This document shows, in pieces, positions 1 to 11,407 of a DNA stretch of 64,000 nt (position 1 is the stretch's first letter; each line of letters opens with the position of its first letter). The stretch is taken from contig NC_053187.1 in the NCBI RefSeq assembly GCF_905163445.1, forward strand, positions 6,014,001 to 6,078,000, read 5' to 3'. Source of the DNA: Pararge aegeria (Eukaryota > Arthropoda > Insecta > Lepidoptera > Nymphalidae). The notes under the pieces were generated by a model that had not been told where the DNA came from, searched no databases, and was given only the letters and a program-made list of their open reading frames with translations. The translations under genes were made by a program, and so were the position numbers.

Positions 1-1753
1 TAGATCATGTGTCGTTGGTATACTCTGAACATTTTGAGTGCACTGCTCTCATCGATTGTTCTTTGGAGGAGAGCGTGATCATTGGGCATAATAGTCTAGT
101 TTATGTTCATTCGTAGACCTACCCGTTGAGGAACTCTGCTGAGATCTTTGAGCACTATACTGTCTCCAAAAGTCACATCATGATCACAGCATCAGCAACA
201 GAAGTTGAGTCTTGTATTTGCCGTTTATGTTGACGTCGAGTCCGTTCCAATTCAGAAGCTCAACGCAGCGGTAAACAAGTTCGGGAAGACTACATCTGTC
301 TCACTCCTTGGTGCAGCTTGATCACTTGTCCAGAAAGTAGAATAAAAAATAGTTAACCTCACATGTGATCTTAACACTAACTCATCATTATTTTACCAAA
401 ATAATTGACATCTTGGTAAAACAAAGCCTTAAAAGAAACGATAAGATTGAAATGCTTAAATAATTATCATGGAGTACTTAAAATAAGACAATGAGGGCGT
501 ACCGATAATAACCATTAAAGCTCAATGGAAGTAAGAGACAGAAGATACGTATTATTTATGCTACAAAAAGAATTGCATGATATAATTGTGTTTTAAGCAA
601 GGTCCTTTACAAGTTATTTCATGTATTTCTATTTAAATAATTCATTAACACGTGAAGGTATGTGGGAAATCGTTTTCCCCTCGTGACGAATATATGCACA
701 TCCTACAGGTGTCTTGGGTGTAGCGATGAATGATTAGTGGATCCTTGGAAATGGAATGACAATGTCGTCATTTAGCATCTACTTACATTTTATCTATTTT
801 GTGTAAATACTAAACACTATTTAGGAAACTATAGACATCTGGGTAAATTTTTGGAAGGAAAATTGCTTAGGTGCTATGGAGATGTAATAAAACTGAAACT
901 CTTTATGTCATTTCCGTCAATGAATTAAAAGTTACTTGAATTATTTAAATATTTTAAAATAACTTTAAATTCTCAGAATCATCACTATCCGTAAGTTGAG
1001 ATAACACAGTGTTAATATAATCGGTATTACAAATGGGAGATGTATTGAACGACTTTACGTTATTCGGTTCGGTTTATTTTTGTAGAGTTGAACTAAGAAC
1101 GCTCGAAGAACTGTTACCATAATTTGATATTCTAACGTGGAAAATTAAATCCAAGTAGGTAGATGGTGAAATAAAATACTCTTTTTCCATTTATTTCAAG
1201 AAGACTTCGTAATAGAAATTTCTGTTTATCTGCTTGTATTATTAACTCTGCTAACCGGCTATTAAAGTATTTTCGATCGGAAGCTGTCAGTACGAAATTC
1301 AAAACGAATGACTCTTTCATGAAAGAACTTTCCGTTTTTTTTTTATATATAGGTATATACGGTTAAACTTAAGGAGTTTTCGCTATTCTTGTTATATCTT
1401 ATGTAAGAAAGTAATACTTATAATTTAGGATAAATAATTCATCTTTATCGGGGAGAGCATTCCATGCAAGTCTATGTATGGCTACTAAGTATGACCGTTT
1501 CTTTAACCCTACTTCTCTGTTAGTATCTGTTTGTATGCTGATGTATTACCATTTTATGATGTAAGTACAAATAGGTTATCAAAGATCAAGTTATATGCAG
1601 GAATACTCTCCTAATTAATTTATTAGAGTCGGTCCTTAAAGCGATTCGAGAACCTCCTTTCGACACGGCACTAATGGCGGGTTGGCCAGCATTAGGACGT
1701 CAATAAGCAGAATATTGATATAAAAAATCATGGTTTCGTTTATGAAGAACATG
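1..1753. other. AT-rich unique DNA, no gene seen
   Basis: No supported coding frame, RNA gene or known repeat family is visible here. Open frames are short and show no recognisable protein motif. A degenerate relative of the adjoining tandem unit begins only near position 1754. Confidence 0.6.
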
Positions 1754-3135
1754 AAGGTATACAAATCAAGATGAAGGTATATGAATGATTGATCAGCAAA
1801 AGGTAAGATAAGATATTTGTGGCCAAATCGAACACACGCATTGTACGACTTAAAAGTCTTTGTTTGTTTTTAAAAATGTAGCTACAGAACCAATTAACAA
1901 TCATTTAATGTTCTAATGTTACGACCAAGCGATTGATTGATATGAGCAGATCATCCGAAGGTTCATGAAGGCAGTGGATGATATGTGAACTATTAAAAAG
2001 CAAAAGGGACCTAAGGTATGATATTAGTGGCTATAACGCACGTAACTCATCCATTGACATCGAAAACCATTGGCCAGAACACCTCTGGTTTGATTTTGGT
2101 GGCCAATACCGACACACTGATCCTTCGACTTCAAATCCTTGTTCATATTTCAAACACAGCCATAGAATCTAAAAAATCTTTGATGGTCTAATGTTAATGT
2201 ACGACCGAGCGTGTCAATTGCGAGGAGCAGATGAGTTAAGATACACGCGGCCTGTGGAAGGTATACGAAACATTGACTAGCAAAACCTAGGGTTTGATAT
2301 TGGTGGCTAATACTGACACTCTCATCCTTCGTCTTCAAATCCTCGTCCATAGTAAAAACGCAGCAAAACAAGCCTTTGTAGACACTATTATAGAATCACT
2401 TCATGGTCTCATGTTAATGTACGACCGAGTGTGTTAAATGCAAGGAGCAGATAAATTACAGGTAAAAGGCGCTTGTGGAAGGCATACGAACCATTGACCA
2501 GCAAAAAGTAAGATTTAATTTTGATGGCTAACACTAACACACTCATCCTTCGACTTCAAATCCTCGTTAATCTTTAAAACACAGCCATAGAATAATTTAT
2601 ACATTAACAATCACTTGATGGTCTAATGTTAAAGTACGTCCGAGCGTGTTAATTGCAAGGAGCAGATTAGTTGAAGGTTTATTAGGGCTGTAGAAGGTAT
2701 ACGAAATATTGACCAGCAAAACCTAGGGTTTTATATTAGTGGCTAAAACTTTCACACTCATCTTTCGAATTCAAATCCTCGTTCTTCTTTATAACACAGC
2801 CATGGAATATTTTATACATTAACGATCACTTCATGGTCTAATGTTAATGTACGACCGAGCGGGTTAATTGCGAGGAGCAGATTAGTTGAAGGTATATAAG
2901 GGCTGTAGAAGGTATACGAACCATTGGCCAACAAAAAGTAAGGTTTAATATTGATGGCTAACACTAACACACTCGTCTTTCGACTTCATATCCTCGTTAA
3001 TCTTTGAAAAACAGCCATAGAATCTTTTATACATTAACAATCGCCTAATGATTTAATGTTAATGTACGACCAAGCGTGTCCATTGCACGCAGCAGAACAG
3101 TTGAAGGCCGCGAATCATTGACCGGCAGTGGAAGG
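1754..3135 (+). repeat. Tandem array of a 215-bp satellite-like unit
   Basis: The landmark ACGACCRAGCG recurs at 1921, 2201, 2421, 2636 (as ACGTCCGAGCG), 2851 and 3066, so the last three intervals are exactly 215 bp and the one before is 220. Each unit also carries a GGAGCAG box, a GAAGGTATACGAACCATTG block, a GGCTAA block, and CATCCTTCGACTTCAAATCC before ACACAGCCATAGAAT. The first interval is 280 bp because the middle of the unit is internally duplicated (about 1985-2060 against 2060-2140). A further decayed half-unit lies at 1754-1840. The period is not a multiple of three and frames do not persist, so it is not a coding repeat. It could be a local satellite or the repetitive interior of a transposon whose ends I cannot see. 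Confidence 0.88.
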
Positions 3136-3470
3136 CGTCAGGCGGGGACGTGTGCCTCGACTGCCGATGACTCGTCGACGTGGGAACGTGCCGAAGAAAG
3201 TGCCAAATCACATTGCCGCATCTGACATGCTTCATCGTTCGATACCAACACGTTCTTTCACTGTAGAACAACTATCATTCTTGCGAACGCTAAAGTATAT
3301 ATTCGGGGACGTAAATGGAAAGAATATCATGTTATCATCGTTCGATAAATCAATACATTCTGACACTGTTGGGTTGTGTTAATTTTATGTCATGTCAGTG
3401 ATATTGTATAAGTAGTTCTTAAAATCATTGATCACTTATGTAGGTACGTAAAGTGAGATTTAGGACTGTC
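3136..3470. other. Unique flank of the satellite array
   Basis: The sequence turns GC-richer immediately after the last repeat unit (about 3128-3230) and then returns to AT-rich. An 84-codon frame (3128-3382, plus strand) overlaps it and begins inside the last repeat unit. Its arginine-rich start has no family motif I recognise and I do not call it a gene. Confidence 0.35.
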
Positions 3471-4020
3471 AAGTAATAATTTAATTAAACTAGTTAATAT
3501 CGTACGAAGTACCTACCTGTACAAAGTACCTACATGTACCTACTTATATCGTTTCATCCTGTATATCTACTAAATATTTATATCACTAGTATAACGTTTA
3601 GCTGGTATCGAAACACTACTTATGATTTAGATAGTCAACAATAGCTGTTTTTTCAACATTTGTTTCAATAATATATTAAATGTTTACCTATTGTTATTGA
3701 GCACAAAAGATCATGGAGGGTCGAAGTGCATCCGCTGAAGCGGGCCTCATTACAAGATAGATATTGTTATTAAAGTACCTAATGGCTTAAATAAAACATA
3801 AAACGATTTAAAAAAATCATTTACACGTAATAAACTTTTCAAACCACTTGTAGCTGATACTAGTTGCTTTAAACCTGTATAAAATTATAAAAACCCGAGA
3901 GGGCCCGAAAAAATAATAAACTGTTCAGCGCGAAGTTCAGTTGACTTCAGGCGACATCATAATTTAAGGCCTCGTAAAAAAACTGGTGTCTTAATAAATA
4001 AATCAACGGAATTTTTTTCA
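3471..4020. other. AT-rich unique DNA, nothing recognised
   Basis: TACCTAC runs near 3510-3550 are typical of lepidopteran intergenic DNA. No repeat family, splice-bounded frame or RNA is evident. Confidence 0.5.
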
Positions 4021-4030
4021 GCATCCATAA

Positions 4031-4320
4031 GTTAAGGCGGGAAATCGGATGGAAGCCGAGGGCGAAACTTTTAAAAAAGGAAACTGCTCTTGCGACTGCG
4101 ATGCGCTGCGATTGGCCGACGCGTCGGGGGCGGGCTTCGGCCTGCGCGCGATTGGCTGCACAGAGACGCACTATAGGCGCGTTCATCTCGAGACACGAAC
4201 AAATAGATTTTTTTTAAACAAGCAATTTTCCTATTCTTCTTGTTTGGCGACGTTTCTATAGTTTGTTTTTGCTCGGCTCCGTTTTGTATTGTTTATTGTC
4301 GAGTGCGACAAGCCGCTCCC
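4031..4320 (+). promoter_or_regulatory. GC-rich island with E2F, CCAAT and GC-box motifs
   Basis: A CpG-rich block stands out from AT-rich surroundings. It holds GGCGGGAAA, a full E2F/DP consensus (4036-4044), two inverted CCAAT boxes (ATTGG at 4111 and 4151), an ACGCGT MluI-type box inside GACGCGTC (about 4118-4125), and a GC box GGGGGCGGG (4126-4134). E2F plus inverted CCAAT plus GC box is the known layout of cell-cycle or housekeeping promoters. No TATA box is seen and no downstream coding exon can be assigned, so direction is uncertain. It may be an enhancer or the 5' end of a long gene reaching outside the window. Confidence 0.35.
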
Positions 4321-4614
4321 GGTTAATTCCCAGTGATATTACCAACTCCTCCGCGCATTGTTCCGGAGGTTGCATGTAACATGTAAATTCACTAAAAACT
4401 AGCAATTGTTCCAGCGAACACGCACCATTCTGTAGGCAGCCAGTTGGCTGTAAGTTATTCCTAATTAACATTAGATATTTACCGCGATATCGCTGACTGA
4501 AGCCTATTGTGCATAATTGTAAGCTCTTTAGGGTTTGCTATCAGGCATTTCGCACCTTTTTACTGTTCGATACAAAGACATCTACCTATTTATAAATATG
4601 CATGACATACTACT

Positions 4615-4758
4615 CAGTGGCGTGCACTTCATACAAGTACAAAAGCACTGCCTGCCCTAAAAAAATTTGTATGTCTCGTAAAGGAAAAGATTTTCTCCAT
4701 TTCATGCCAACTTCCTTCTGTTTGCATACCCTGGTCAAATACCCTGTGCACGCCACTG
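4615..4758. mobile_element. hAT-like MITE, family M1, copy 1
   Basis: A 144-bp element begins CAGTGGCGTGCAC and ends with the reverse complement, GTGCACGCCACTG. It is flanked by 8-bp sequences ATACTACT (4607-4614) and ATAATACT (4759-4766), matching at 7 of 8, the size expected for hAT transposition. There is no coding capacity. Further copies are at 8024, 11408, 23834 and 31065. Confidence 0.85.
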
Positions 4759-4920
4759 ATAATACTTACCTACTTTTCTGATATTATCTTCGGTTTTTAT
4801 TCGTTTTAGCCCTTCCATGAGTAGGTACTTACTGCCACTAATAACGGGGGGGCAAAAGTAATGTCATAATGTGTTAAATGCGTACGCCTATTCAAGTTTT
4901 TAACCTAAGTCATCTAGGCA

Positions 4921-5223
4921 TTGAAATAAGAACATACAGAATCCTCATTCAGCCATTATGCTATGCAGTGCATTTTGTCCAAAAACAGTAAAAACGCCCG
5001 CGCACGTCTCACTTTACACCCGCGGAATGTTGCTCACAAAATTTGTCCCATTTTTACATTTTATGTTAGCCGCTTAGAATATTAGATGTAAAATAATTAC
5101 TGTCAGCTGCTAAATGGTATGAAGTGACTAACCGTTTGTTCGAGAAACCAATCTAAACTGGAATGGATTTTGATGCTTCAATATATGTCGTGTACACAGT
5201 TTCTGTATGTTTTTAATTCTGTG
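4921..5223. mobile_element. MITE family M2, copy 1
   Basis: An element of about 300 bp starts near AATAAGAACATACAGAATCC and ends TTCTGTATGTTTTTAATTCTG, the inverse of its start. The left terminus is more decayed than the right. The interior (GCAGTGCATTTTGTCC, later TAAAATAATTACTGTCA) matches copies at 39.9, 52.4 and 62.8 kb. It is non-coding and the superfamily is not assigned. Confidence 0.75.
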
Positions 5224-5307
5224 CAATTCTGTTCAACTTAAAAAGGAATTACTCAAAGCATGGGTGAAATAATAGGATTTAAAATTATAATATTAAACTA
5301 ATTTGAA

Positions 5308-5532
5308 TCCCTCTAACCTCTCAGTTATGTGCGTTTTAAGCAATCAAAATATCACTTGCTTGAACGGTGAAGGAGAGTTTGGGGAAACGTGCATACCTGA
5401 GAGTTCTCCATCATGTTCTCGAAGGTGTGTGAAGTCCACCAATCCGCACTGGACCAGCGTGGTGGACTATGGGTGAAGTATGGTAATTGTTGCTTTGGAG
5501 GACTTGTTATGGGTTGATATGATGATGATAAA
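5308..5532 (+). mobile_element. SINE family B, 5'-truncated copy
   Basis: The tRNA-like head is missing. The body begins near TTATGTGCGTTTTAAGCAAT and continues through the conserved GAGAGTTCTCCAT and CCACCAATCCGCACTGG blocks, with a diverged stretch after the GTGGTGGACTA block, to the GGGTTGATATGATGATGATG tail. Confidence 0.88.
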
Positions 5533-5729
5533 ATTAACTTCACTGTTGTAAGTAATGCAATATAATATAACTATTTACTGAAACTCGGATGACAATTATT
5601 ATTTTGTCCCGTCATTTCGATAACCTATCTATTGAAAGTAGATAATATATCCTTTTAGATACAAAAAAGATTTTCTATTATAAATTATGTTTGCATGCCT
5701 ACAATACTTGTTCTTTTGTTTATTCTTTA

Positions 5730-5792
5730 TTTTATGTATATTTACATTGTTTGAGAACAATAAAGTATTTCTTCGTCTTCTTCTTCTTCTTG
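5730..5792 (+). mobile_element. Retroelement 3' tail with (TTC)n
   Basis: An ACAATAAAGTATTTC polyadenylation-like end runs into a TTC/TCT microsatellite, as at the 3' ends of lepidopteran non-LTR elements. Too little remains to classify. Confidence 0.4.
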
Positions 5793-5876
5793 CACGAAGT
5801 TAATCAAACATAACGTAGATAGGTATGCAACCGAATAGAAAAGTTGTTCTGTTTAAAAAATATTAAAACTTATTTT

Positions 5877-6087
5877 GACAGCCGATTGGCGCAGTTTGCA
5901 GCGACCCTGCGTTCTGAATCCAAGGTCGTGGGCTCGATTCCCACAACTGGAAAATGTTTTTCAGTGTCTGGGTGTATATCATATGTATAGTCATCAGTCG
6001 TCTCAGTACCCATAACACAAACTACGCTTACTTTGGATCTTGATGGCGATGTGTGCGTTGTCGTAGTATATAAATATAAATATATAC
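5877..6087 (+). mobile_element. SINE family A copy
   Basis: The tRNA-derived head GCCGATTGGCGCAG is followed by a Pol III B-box-like GGGCTCGATTCCCAC, then the AACTGGAAAATG body, TTTTTCAGTGTCTGGGTG, and the 3' end ACTACGCTTACTTTGGATC with GATGGCGATGTGTG. It ends in TA-rich DNA. The middle of the body is shortened compared with the copy at 37.9 kb. Confidence 0.93.
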
Positions 6088-6574
6088 AGGATCGCTTAAA
6101 TTATAAGACAAGAAAGAAAACAATGTGTAAGTAGAGGTAGACTTTTTAACTTAAACCAATATTGTTTTTATATTTAGCTAGATTTATTACCGATAGGCGG
6201 TATTTTAAGCTACAAAATGCTGTTTGCGTTAGCTTTAAATTCAAGTTTTAACTATGGCATTTCATGTTTCAACATAAATCTCTTAAAATATTCATTAGGT
6301 GAAATGCAAGTCGTGCGGTCGGGTCGACGAGAATAATATTATAAATAGCTACAGAGATCTATATCGCGCTCCGAATCTGTAGCACTGCGGACATGCCTTG
6401 AGTTAGATTAGGAAATGACAAATATGATATTAAAATACAGTTCCTATAAATAGGTACTGTAGCTACAATAGTTCTTAAAACGTAAGTCTAAAGTCTAAAT
6501 ATAGAACGACGATTTCAGGTTATTTTTGGTTTAATTCGCGTTCGTCTCGTACCTACCTACTTATATCGTATTCT

Positions 6575-6690
6575 AAAACTCATCATCATTTCAACTTATG
6601 CACGTCCACTGCTTGATAGGAAATTCCAAATCCCACTTGTGCTGATTGCATCCAGCGATTTGTTTATTATCATCTGCCCACCTATTTGGA
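6575..6690. mobile_element. Decayed common lepidopteran repeat
   Basis: CGTCCACTGCTTGATAGGAAATTCC followed by a CATCCAGCGATT block matches the widespread lepidopteran repeat built around 'cgtccactgctggacatagg'. It is probably a non-LTR 3' remnant. No coding content. Confidence 0.45.
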
Positions 6691-7590
6691 TCCACAATGT
6701 TTTATGTTGAGAAAAGTACTTTTGTAAATGGTATGATCTCAGCAGAGTAGCTTTTAATAGTAAGTACCTACTTAAAGAATAATATAATAAAGTTCTGGAA
6801 TTCAGTAACTTAAAGTTGAAAAAAAAAGGTATATGTCAATTCCCCAACCGTGAATTCGGGAGTTTTTCTGTTGTGTGGAAGTTCTGGCATTATCTCTAAA
6901 GATGTAGATAATTCCTTCTTCATAAAATTGAAAAACAAAAAAATCGTAAGTAGTTACGAGTAGGTATATTTATGTAGAAATTGAGAAATATCAAATACCT
7001 GACGATTTAAATCGGTGGGAGAGTCACTGCAATCCAATAGAGCGCTGCGCTGCGTAAAAAAGACTTTTACATGATATGGGAGCTAGCAACTCACATTTGC
7101 ACTCTATTCTTTTGTATGTGGCTGTTTTAATGCAAAGGAAATGCCCCTAACCTTCAGGAATAACATTCAAGAAAACTATAGACTAGAACCATAGAGCAAG
7201 GGTTCCGACGAAGCGGTCGGGAGAGAGCAAGCGTGCGGTTACTGTGGGGTGAGGAAGGATTCTTATTTGCCTATGTAGTAAAGGATCTACATAGCTGTCT
7301 GGACGATTTTAAGATTTACCACAATTTCAGAGAGGTCTTCTTTACACTGTGCTTTAAACCTTCAATAAGTTCAGAGTTGCAGAACTTCTGTAGGTTTGTC
7401 TCCTTTACACTATGCTTCTTTACCTTCAATCGTCTTAGAAATAAGTTTGGAAAAAAAGCTAGTAAAGTATAGGCTTCGTTGAGGAATAAATACGTATTGT
7501 TCGTTTATTTAACTCGCTTGATAAACTCTTGACGTCCATTCAAATTTACATCCTGAAATTAAAATGGAAATTATTCTACATGTACCTATT
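6691..7590. other. Mostly unique DNA
   Basis: No gene or known repeat recognised. A 79-codon frame (7233-7472, plus strand) has no family motif and the composition of its AT-rich neighbourhood. Confidence 0.45.
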
Positions 7591-7619
7591 TAGCATCAAC
7601 ATAAAGCACGACAAAAACT

Positions 7620-7835
7620 GATTAGTAAGCGCGAGAGCACCCGATAACGCCCGAGCGCCGCCGAGAGCACCCGAGATGATTCGAGATTGTGCCTATTTTT
7701 CCTCCAAATTGCGCCCTTTGTTATGCAAAGCGCGCAAGCGCCGTGTGCGGGCCACAATCGCTCGTTTGCGTTCCGTGTGACGCGGCTTATCGCACATCGC
7801 CGCTGCAGCGCTAGTGACCGATTAGAATTCTTCAT
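7620..7835. promoter_or_regulatory. GC-rich island with a SOX-POU composite motif
   Basis: A GC-rich, non-repeat block sits in AT-rich DNA. It holds CTTTGTTATGCAAAG (7716-7730), matching the SOX-POU composite consensus CWTTGTNATGCAAA exactly over 14 bases. Upstream are two copies of GAGCACCCGA (about 7634 and 7664) with GCGCCGCCGAGAG between. An open frame on the minus strand (7596-7838) spans it but shows no domain. An enhancer or a promoter-proximal region are both possible. Confidence 0.35.
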
Positions 7836-8023
7836 CACCCATTTTGGGTATAGGATTTAATTACCCAGGAGGTCATTTTCTTCAAAGGTTCAAGTATTTT
7901 TTTTTGTGTAGTGATAAATCTTCATGCATCCCTTATACACAGAGCATGCAAGGATAAAGTCCTTCGAAATGCCGTCCTGCGCCCATCAACCTGAGGCGTC
8001 CTCAAGGCAACGACACTCTTCAG

Positions 8024-8164
8024 CCTTGGCGTGCACTAGATTTCTTACCAGGGTATGCATGCAGGAAAATTGCATGAAACGGCAAAAATTCTCCTCCTTT
8101 ACGAGCTATATATCAATTTTAGGGTAAGCAGTGCTTTTGCGCACGGATGAAGTGCACGCCACTG
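8024..8164. mobile_element. hAT-like MITE, family M1, copy 2 (inverted)
   Basis: This is the 23834 copy in reverse orientation. The left end CCTTGGCGTGCAC is a decayed form of CAGTGGCGTGCAC and the right end GTGCACGCCACTG is intact. Flanks CTCTTCAG (8016-8023) and CTCTTGTT (8165-8172) agree at 5 of 8, consistent with an older insertion. No coding content. Confidence 0.78.
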
Positions 8165-8172
8165 CTCTTGTT

Positions 8173-9365
8173 ACAGACCAGTGTGCAAAGTTAACTCATT
8201 CCCTAGACGGTGCTCTTTCGACCCCTTACAAATCATAGTTACTTTTACGCGATGGAATAGATAAAAAATCTCGCACTTAGCACACAGAATTTTTGCTTGG
8301 CGGAAGAAATAAGCATGGTTCGGGCGGTAGTCTTCCGCGAATTTAGTTTAGTACATATATTTTTATAATTAAACCATTAATTAGGTAAAGTATTAATTAA
8401 CCGTATTTTTGAACGGCAGAGTTTTTTTAATTCGGATCGTTTAAATTGTGATCATACACGTCGATTTCCTCTTAATTTATCGGTCGATTTGCTGGAACTG
8501 TTTTTATTTAGTATATTATATTATATTTCGAAAATGTGTCATTAAAGTTTCGGTAAGACAATTTCTGCAAGTTTGTTAAAGTCACCTGAGTCATAGACCG
8601 TAGTTTCTCGAATGAGTAATTAAAATAAATTTCGTACAGCTACCTATTATTCAATAATCTCTCTGTGATCTCTACCCTGCCAAACCTTTACCGTTAATGT
8701 AAATTAGCTAAATTGTATAGTTTGTAGGTATCAATTAGAAATAGGTTCAATCACTCAAAAGATAAAACAGCAGTTCTGCAGTCTACAACCATTTCGCACT
8801 ATGCCGATTGGTTTCGTTTACAATCACAATACCACCCCATTTCCATTATTTAAGTAAAATTTCCACGAGATATATCTCAATGAGTGTCCGATCACTCATT
8901 TCACGAGAGTAGACAGGTAATCCACCAAATGAGGCCTCATTGATTCTCCTGCACTAATAATTGCGATAACAAAGAACAACTTTATTTTGCTCACATATTC
9001 ACCGAATTGTTGAACTCACCATCCTTATTCTGTATTCAAATAAAGTTTAGAATCGCTTGTTGATTCTTCGGAGGGTGGCATATGATTTACTTTTCCCTAT
9101 AGAGGCATGATATCGCCCATCGTCCCAATGCATCATATTTGTCGCGCGTTTCGTCATCAGAACACACAGAGATCGGGATCGGGGCGATAATGAATGGTGT
9201 GCATTAAAAGTACTACCGGCGGTGTGAGAGACGGTTGTAAGATTCACCATGCTTACTGTGAACAAAATAATATTTATCCTGGGGCATTTTTTCGCCAACG
9301 AGAACAAAATAATTAAAAATCGGGTTGACACCATTTTCGTGGATCACTTTTAGAAATCTTCATGA
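8173..9365. other. Unique AT-rich DNA, nothing recognised
   Basis: No repeat family, RNA gene or convincing exon. A 95-codon minus-strand frame (9047-9334) has no recognisable motif and is not called. Confidence 0.5.
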
Positions 9366-9627
9366 TCATATCAAAACAATATCGCCCGACTACAGGGCAC
9401 GGGTCTCCTATCACAATGAGAACGGTTTAGGCCACGGTCCACCACGCTGGCCCAGTACTGATTAGTGTACTCCACGCGACTCGGAAAACATTATGGAGAA
9501 CTCTTAGGCATGAAGTTTTCCTCACACATATCACGTACATAGCTTAGCTAGAAGTCCGTGCTGGGATTTGAACTCAGCCCCTCTACATTTTGACCGAAGT
9601 TCTAACAACTGCGCTATCACCACCTTT
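9366..9627 (-). mobile_element. SINE family B copy
   Basis: It reads from the tail (ATATCAAAACAATA, ACTACAGGGCACGGGTCTCC) through CCACCACGCTGGCCCAGT to the tRNA-like head (TTTGAACTC, then GCGCTATCACCACC), i.e. in reverse orientation. The segment between the TTCCTCAC block and the head is deleted relative to other copies. Confidence 0.9.
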
Positions 9628-10420
9628 GGAAAGGACTTTGGAGCACGATAAATAATTATAGCATGGCTTTTATAACTGAACACATAGGTACTTATCCAGC
9701 TACTTCGCGTCATTTCAGCCTTATAATCAATTATTTTATATTAATAATTATTAATATTTATATGTACAAACATAACTTAAAGCTTTGCTATCCCTTCTTC
9801 GCACAAAAATACTGTTTATTTGTCAAATTAGCTCGAGTGAAATATAGCGTTTTAGACAGAACGAATTATGGTACAATAAAGGTTTTGTCGGCGCTAAGCC
9901 CCGATTCGACACTATTGTGAGATCAAGTTCATCAACAGATCAGAATTATTTGGAATTTTTCCAAATCAAATTTGATAAAACGCCGAAATTAAGGAAATGC
10001 AAGTCTGTAGAAGTTTACGTAATTAGAGTTTTTTTGAATGTACAAAATAGACAATAAATCTTATGGCGGTTTCTTGGACTAAGCTCACCTGTCTCAAACA
10101 GAAGCTGATTTTTTAAACTATTAAACACAAAACACAGCTATAAATCATAATCGCCCCCCATAATTGATAGACGAAGGGATCTTGATATTTTTGCACTTCA
10201 TTATTCATGATAATTAAATGCAATGGTAATTTAATCAATTACTATTTCCATCCTATAAGCCCTTACCTTTTAGTTGTATGAAACATATTCTTATAAAACT
10301 GAGAAGTAGGATACACTATGGTAATTTTGGTTTTCAGATCTTGATTGCTTGATCTTCGTATTTCTGATTTAATCATACAGAGATATTCCGAGTGCAGCCC
10401 TCACCATCTATTTTTAAGCA
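9628..10420. other. AT-rich DNA, nothing recognised
   Basis: It contains an AT-only palindrome near 9735-9760 (ATATTAATAATTATTAATAT), which is low complexity. The 85-codon frame at 9663-9920 shows no motif. Confidence 0.45.
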
Positions 10421-10424
10421 ATCT

Positions 10425-10585
10425 ATAGTTTGTTGTGGGCTTTTTCTAGTTTTAAGTTTACGGATGTAGCTCTCACCATCTCACTACTATGTACCTACAT
10501 ATTTTGTATGTAATGTACGCATGTAAAGTGCCATCTATGCCTATTTCAGTATAGAAATATTTGACTTTTACTTTGACTTACATAG
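10425..10585 (+). mobile_element. LINE 3' end (family J1), 3' UTR only
   Basis: GTTTGTTGTGGGCTTTTTCT, TTTTAAGTTTACGGATGTA, CTCACCATCTCACTAC and AAGTGCCATCTATG match the 3' UTR that follows the coding remnant at 15.5-15.9 kb. It ends in a TTTGACTTTTACTTTGACTT tail. No coding part is left. Confidence 0.82.
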
Positions 10586-11399
10586 GTAAAAACAATAATA
10601 TTAATTCCATAATATATCATGGAATTCCACTCACCTGCTTCTATCCAATTCTTAAATGTAGTTTACACAGATATTTCAAACCCAATCCATTTTTTTAGTA
10701 CTTTTAACTGCATTTGACACATGTCATTTTGATAATTTAGTTAGAAATGTGAAACTACATGCACAATACTAGTACTGACATAACACGAATATTTAGATTT
10801 TCGAAAAATTAGACATAATTAATAAGATGATAAAGAGAGAGATGTAAGTGAGTAACTTATCAATTATAACTGAACAAGTAAGGTTACTCTAAACGACCAT
10901 ATGTAAGCTAAAATAACATGATATGAGCATTTTTTTATTATACAGGGTTTCGCTGGTTTCGATAAAACTTAAAGTATAAGTTACAATATTGAACATTCCA
11001 TCACCAGATACTTAAAAAAACTGAACAAGGCGCAGAGATCACGTGAGATTAGCGCATACCCCATGTTTTTGTTTGGAACCAGCCTTTACACGCTTAAAAT
11101 GCACACTGTGCGCATAAATTTGAATTTGCGCTATCAAAATACATAGTTACTCTTGCAGAATTTTATTTACGACCGTTGAGAAATGTTAACGAATGAATTA
11201 CGTGCATTTGTTACGGCGTACTTAATAAATATGGTTGGAAAGAATATTCCACTTCGCGATATATAAAATAGGACCTATTCTTATATCTTCAATACTTTTG
11301 TGTAAATTACATTAAAGTAAATATTTAAAAAGAAAAGAGACTAATATCAATAACGATATTTTCCTTTTCATCAATTAGAAGGATTTCTTATCTAAAAAC
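10586..11399. other. Unique AT-rich DNA, nothing recognised
   Basis: Neither a repeat family nor a supported frame was identified. Confidence 0.45.
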
Positions 11400-11407
11400 T
11401 CTCTCCT

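Noticed and set aside
1921..3120. CRISPR array
   Set aside because: The repeat unit is 215 bp with no alternating unique spacers, and the genome is eukaryotic.
4049..4261. 70-codon frame over the GC-rich island
   Set aside because: Cysteine and arginine rich chance frame; the promoter-type motifs explain the composition better.
5881..5952. tRNA-like head with a good B box, a possible tRNA gene
   Set aside because: No acceptor stem closes, and the sequence continues into the SINE A body seen in seven other copies.
9735..9760. AT-only palindrome
   Set aside because: Low-complexity sequence readily gives such palindromes.
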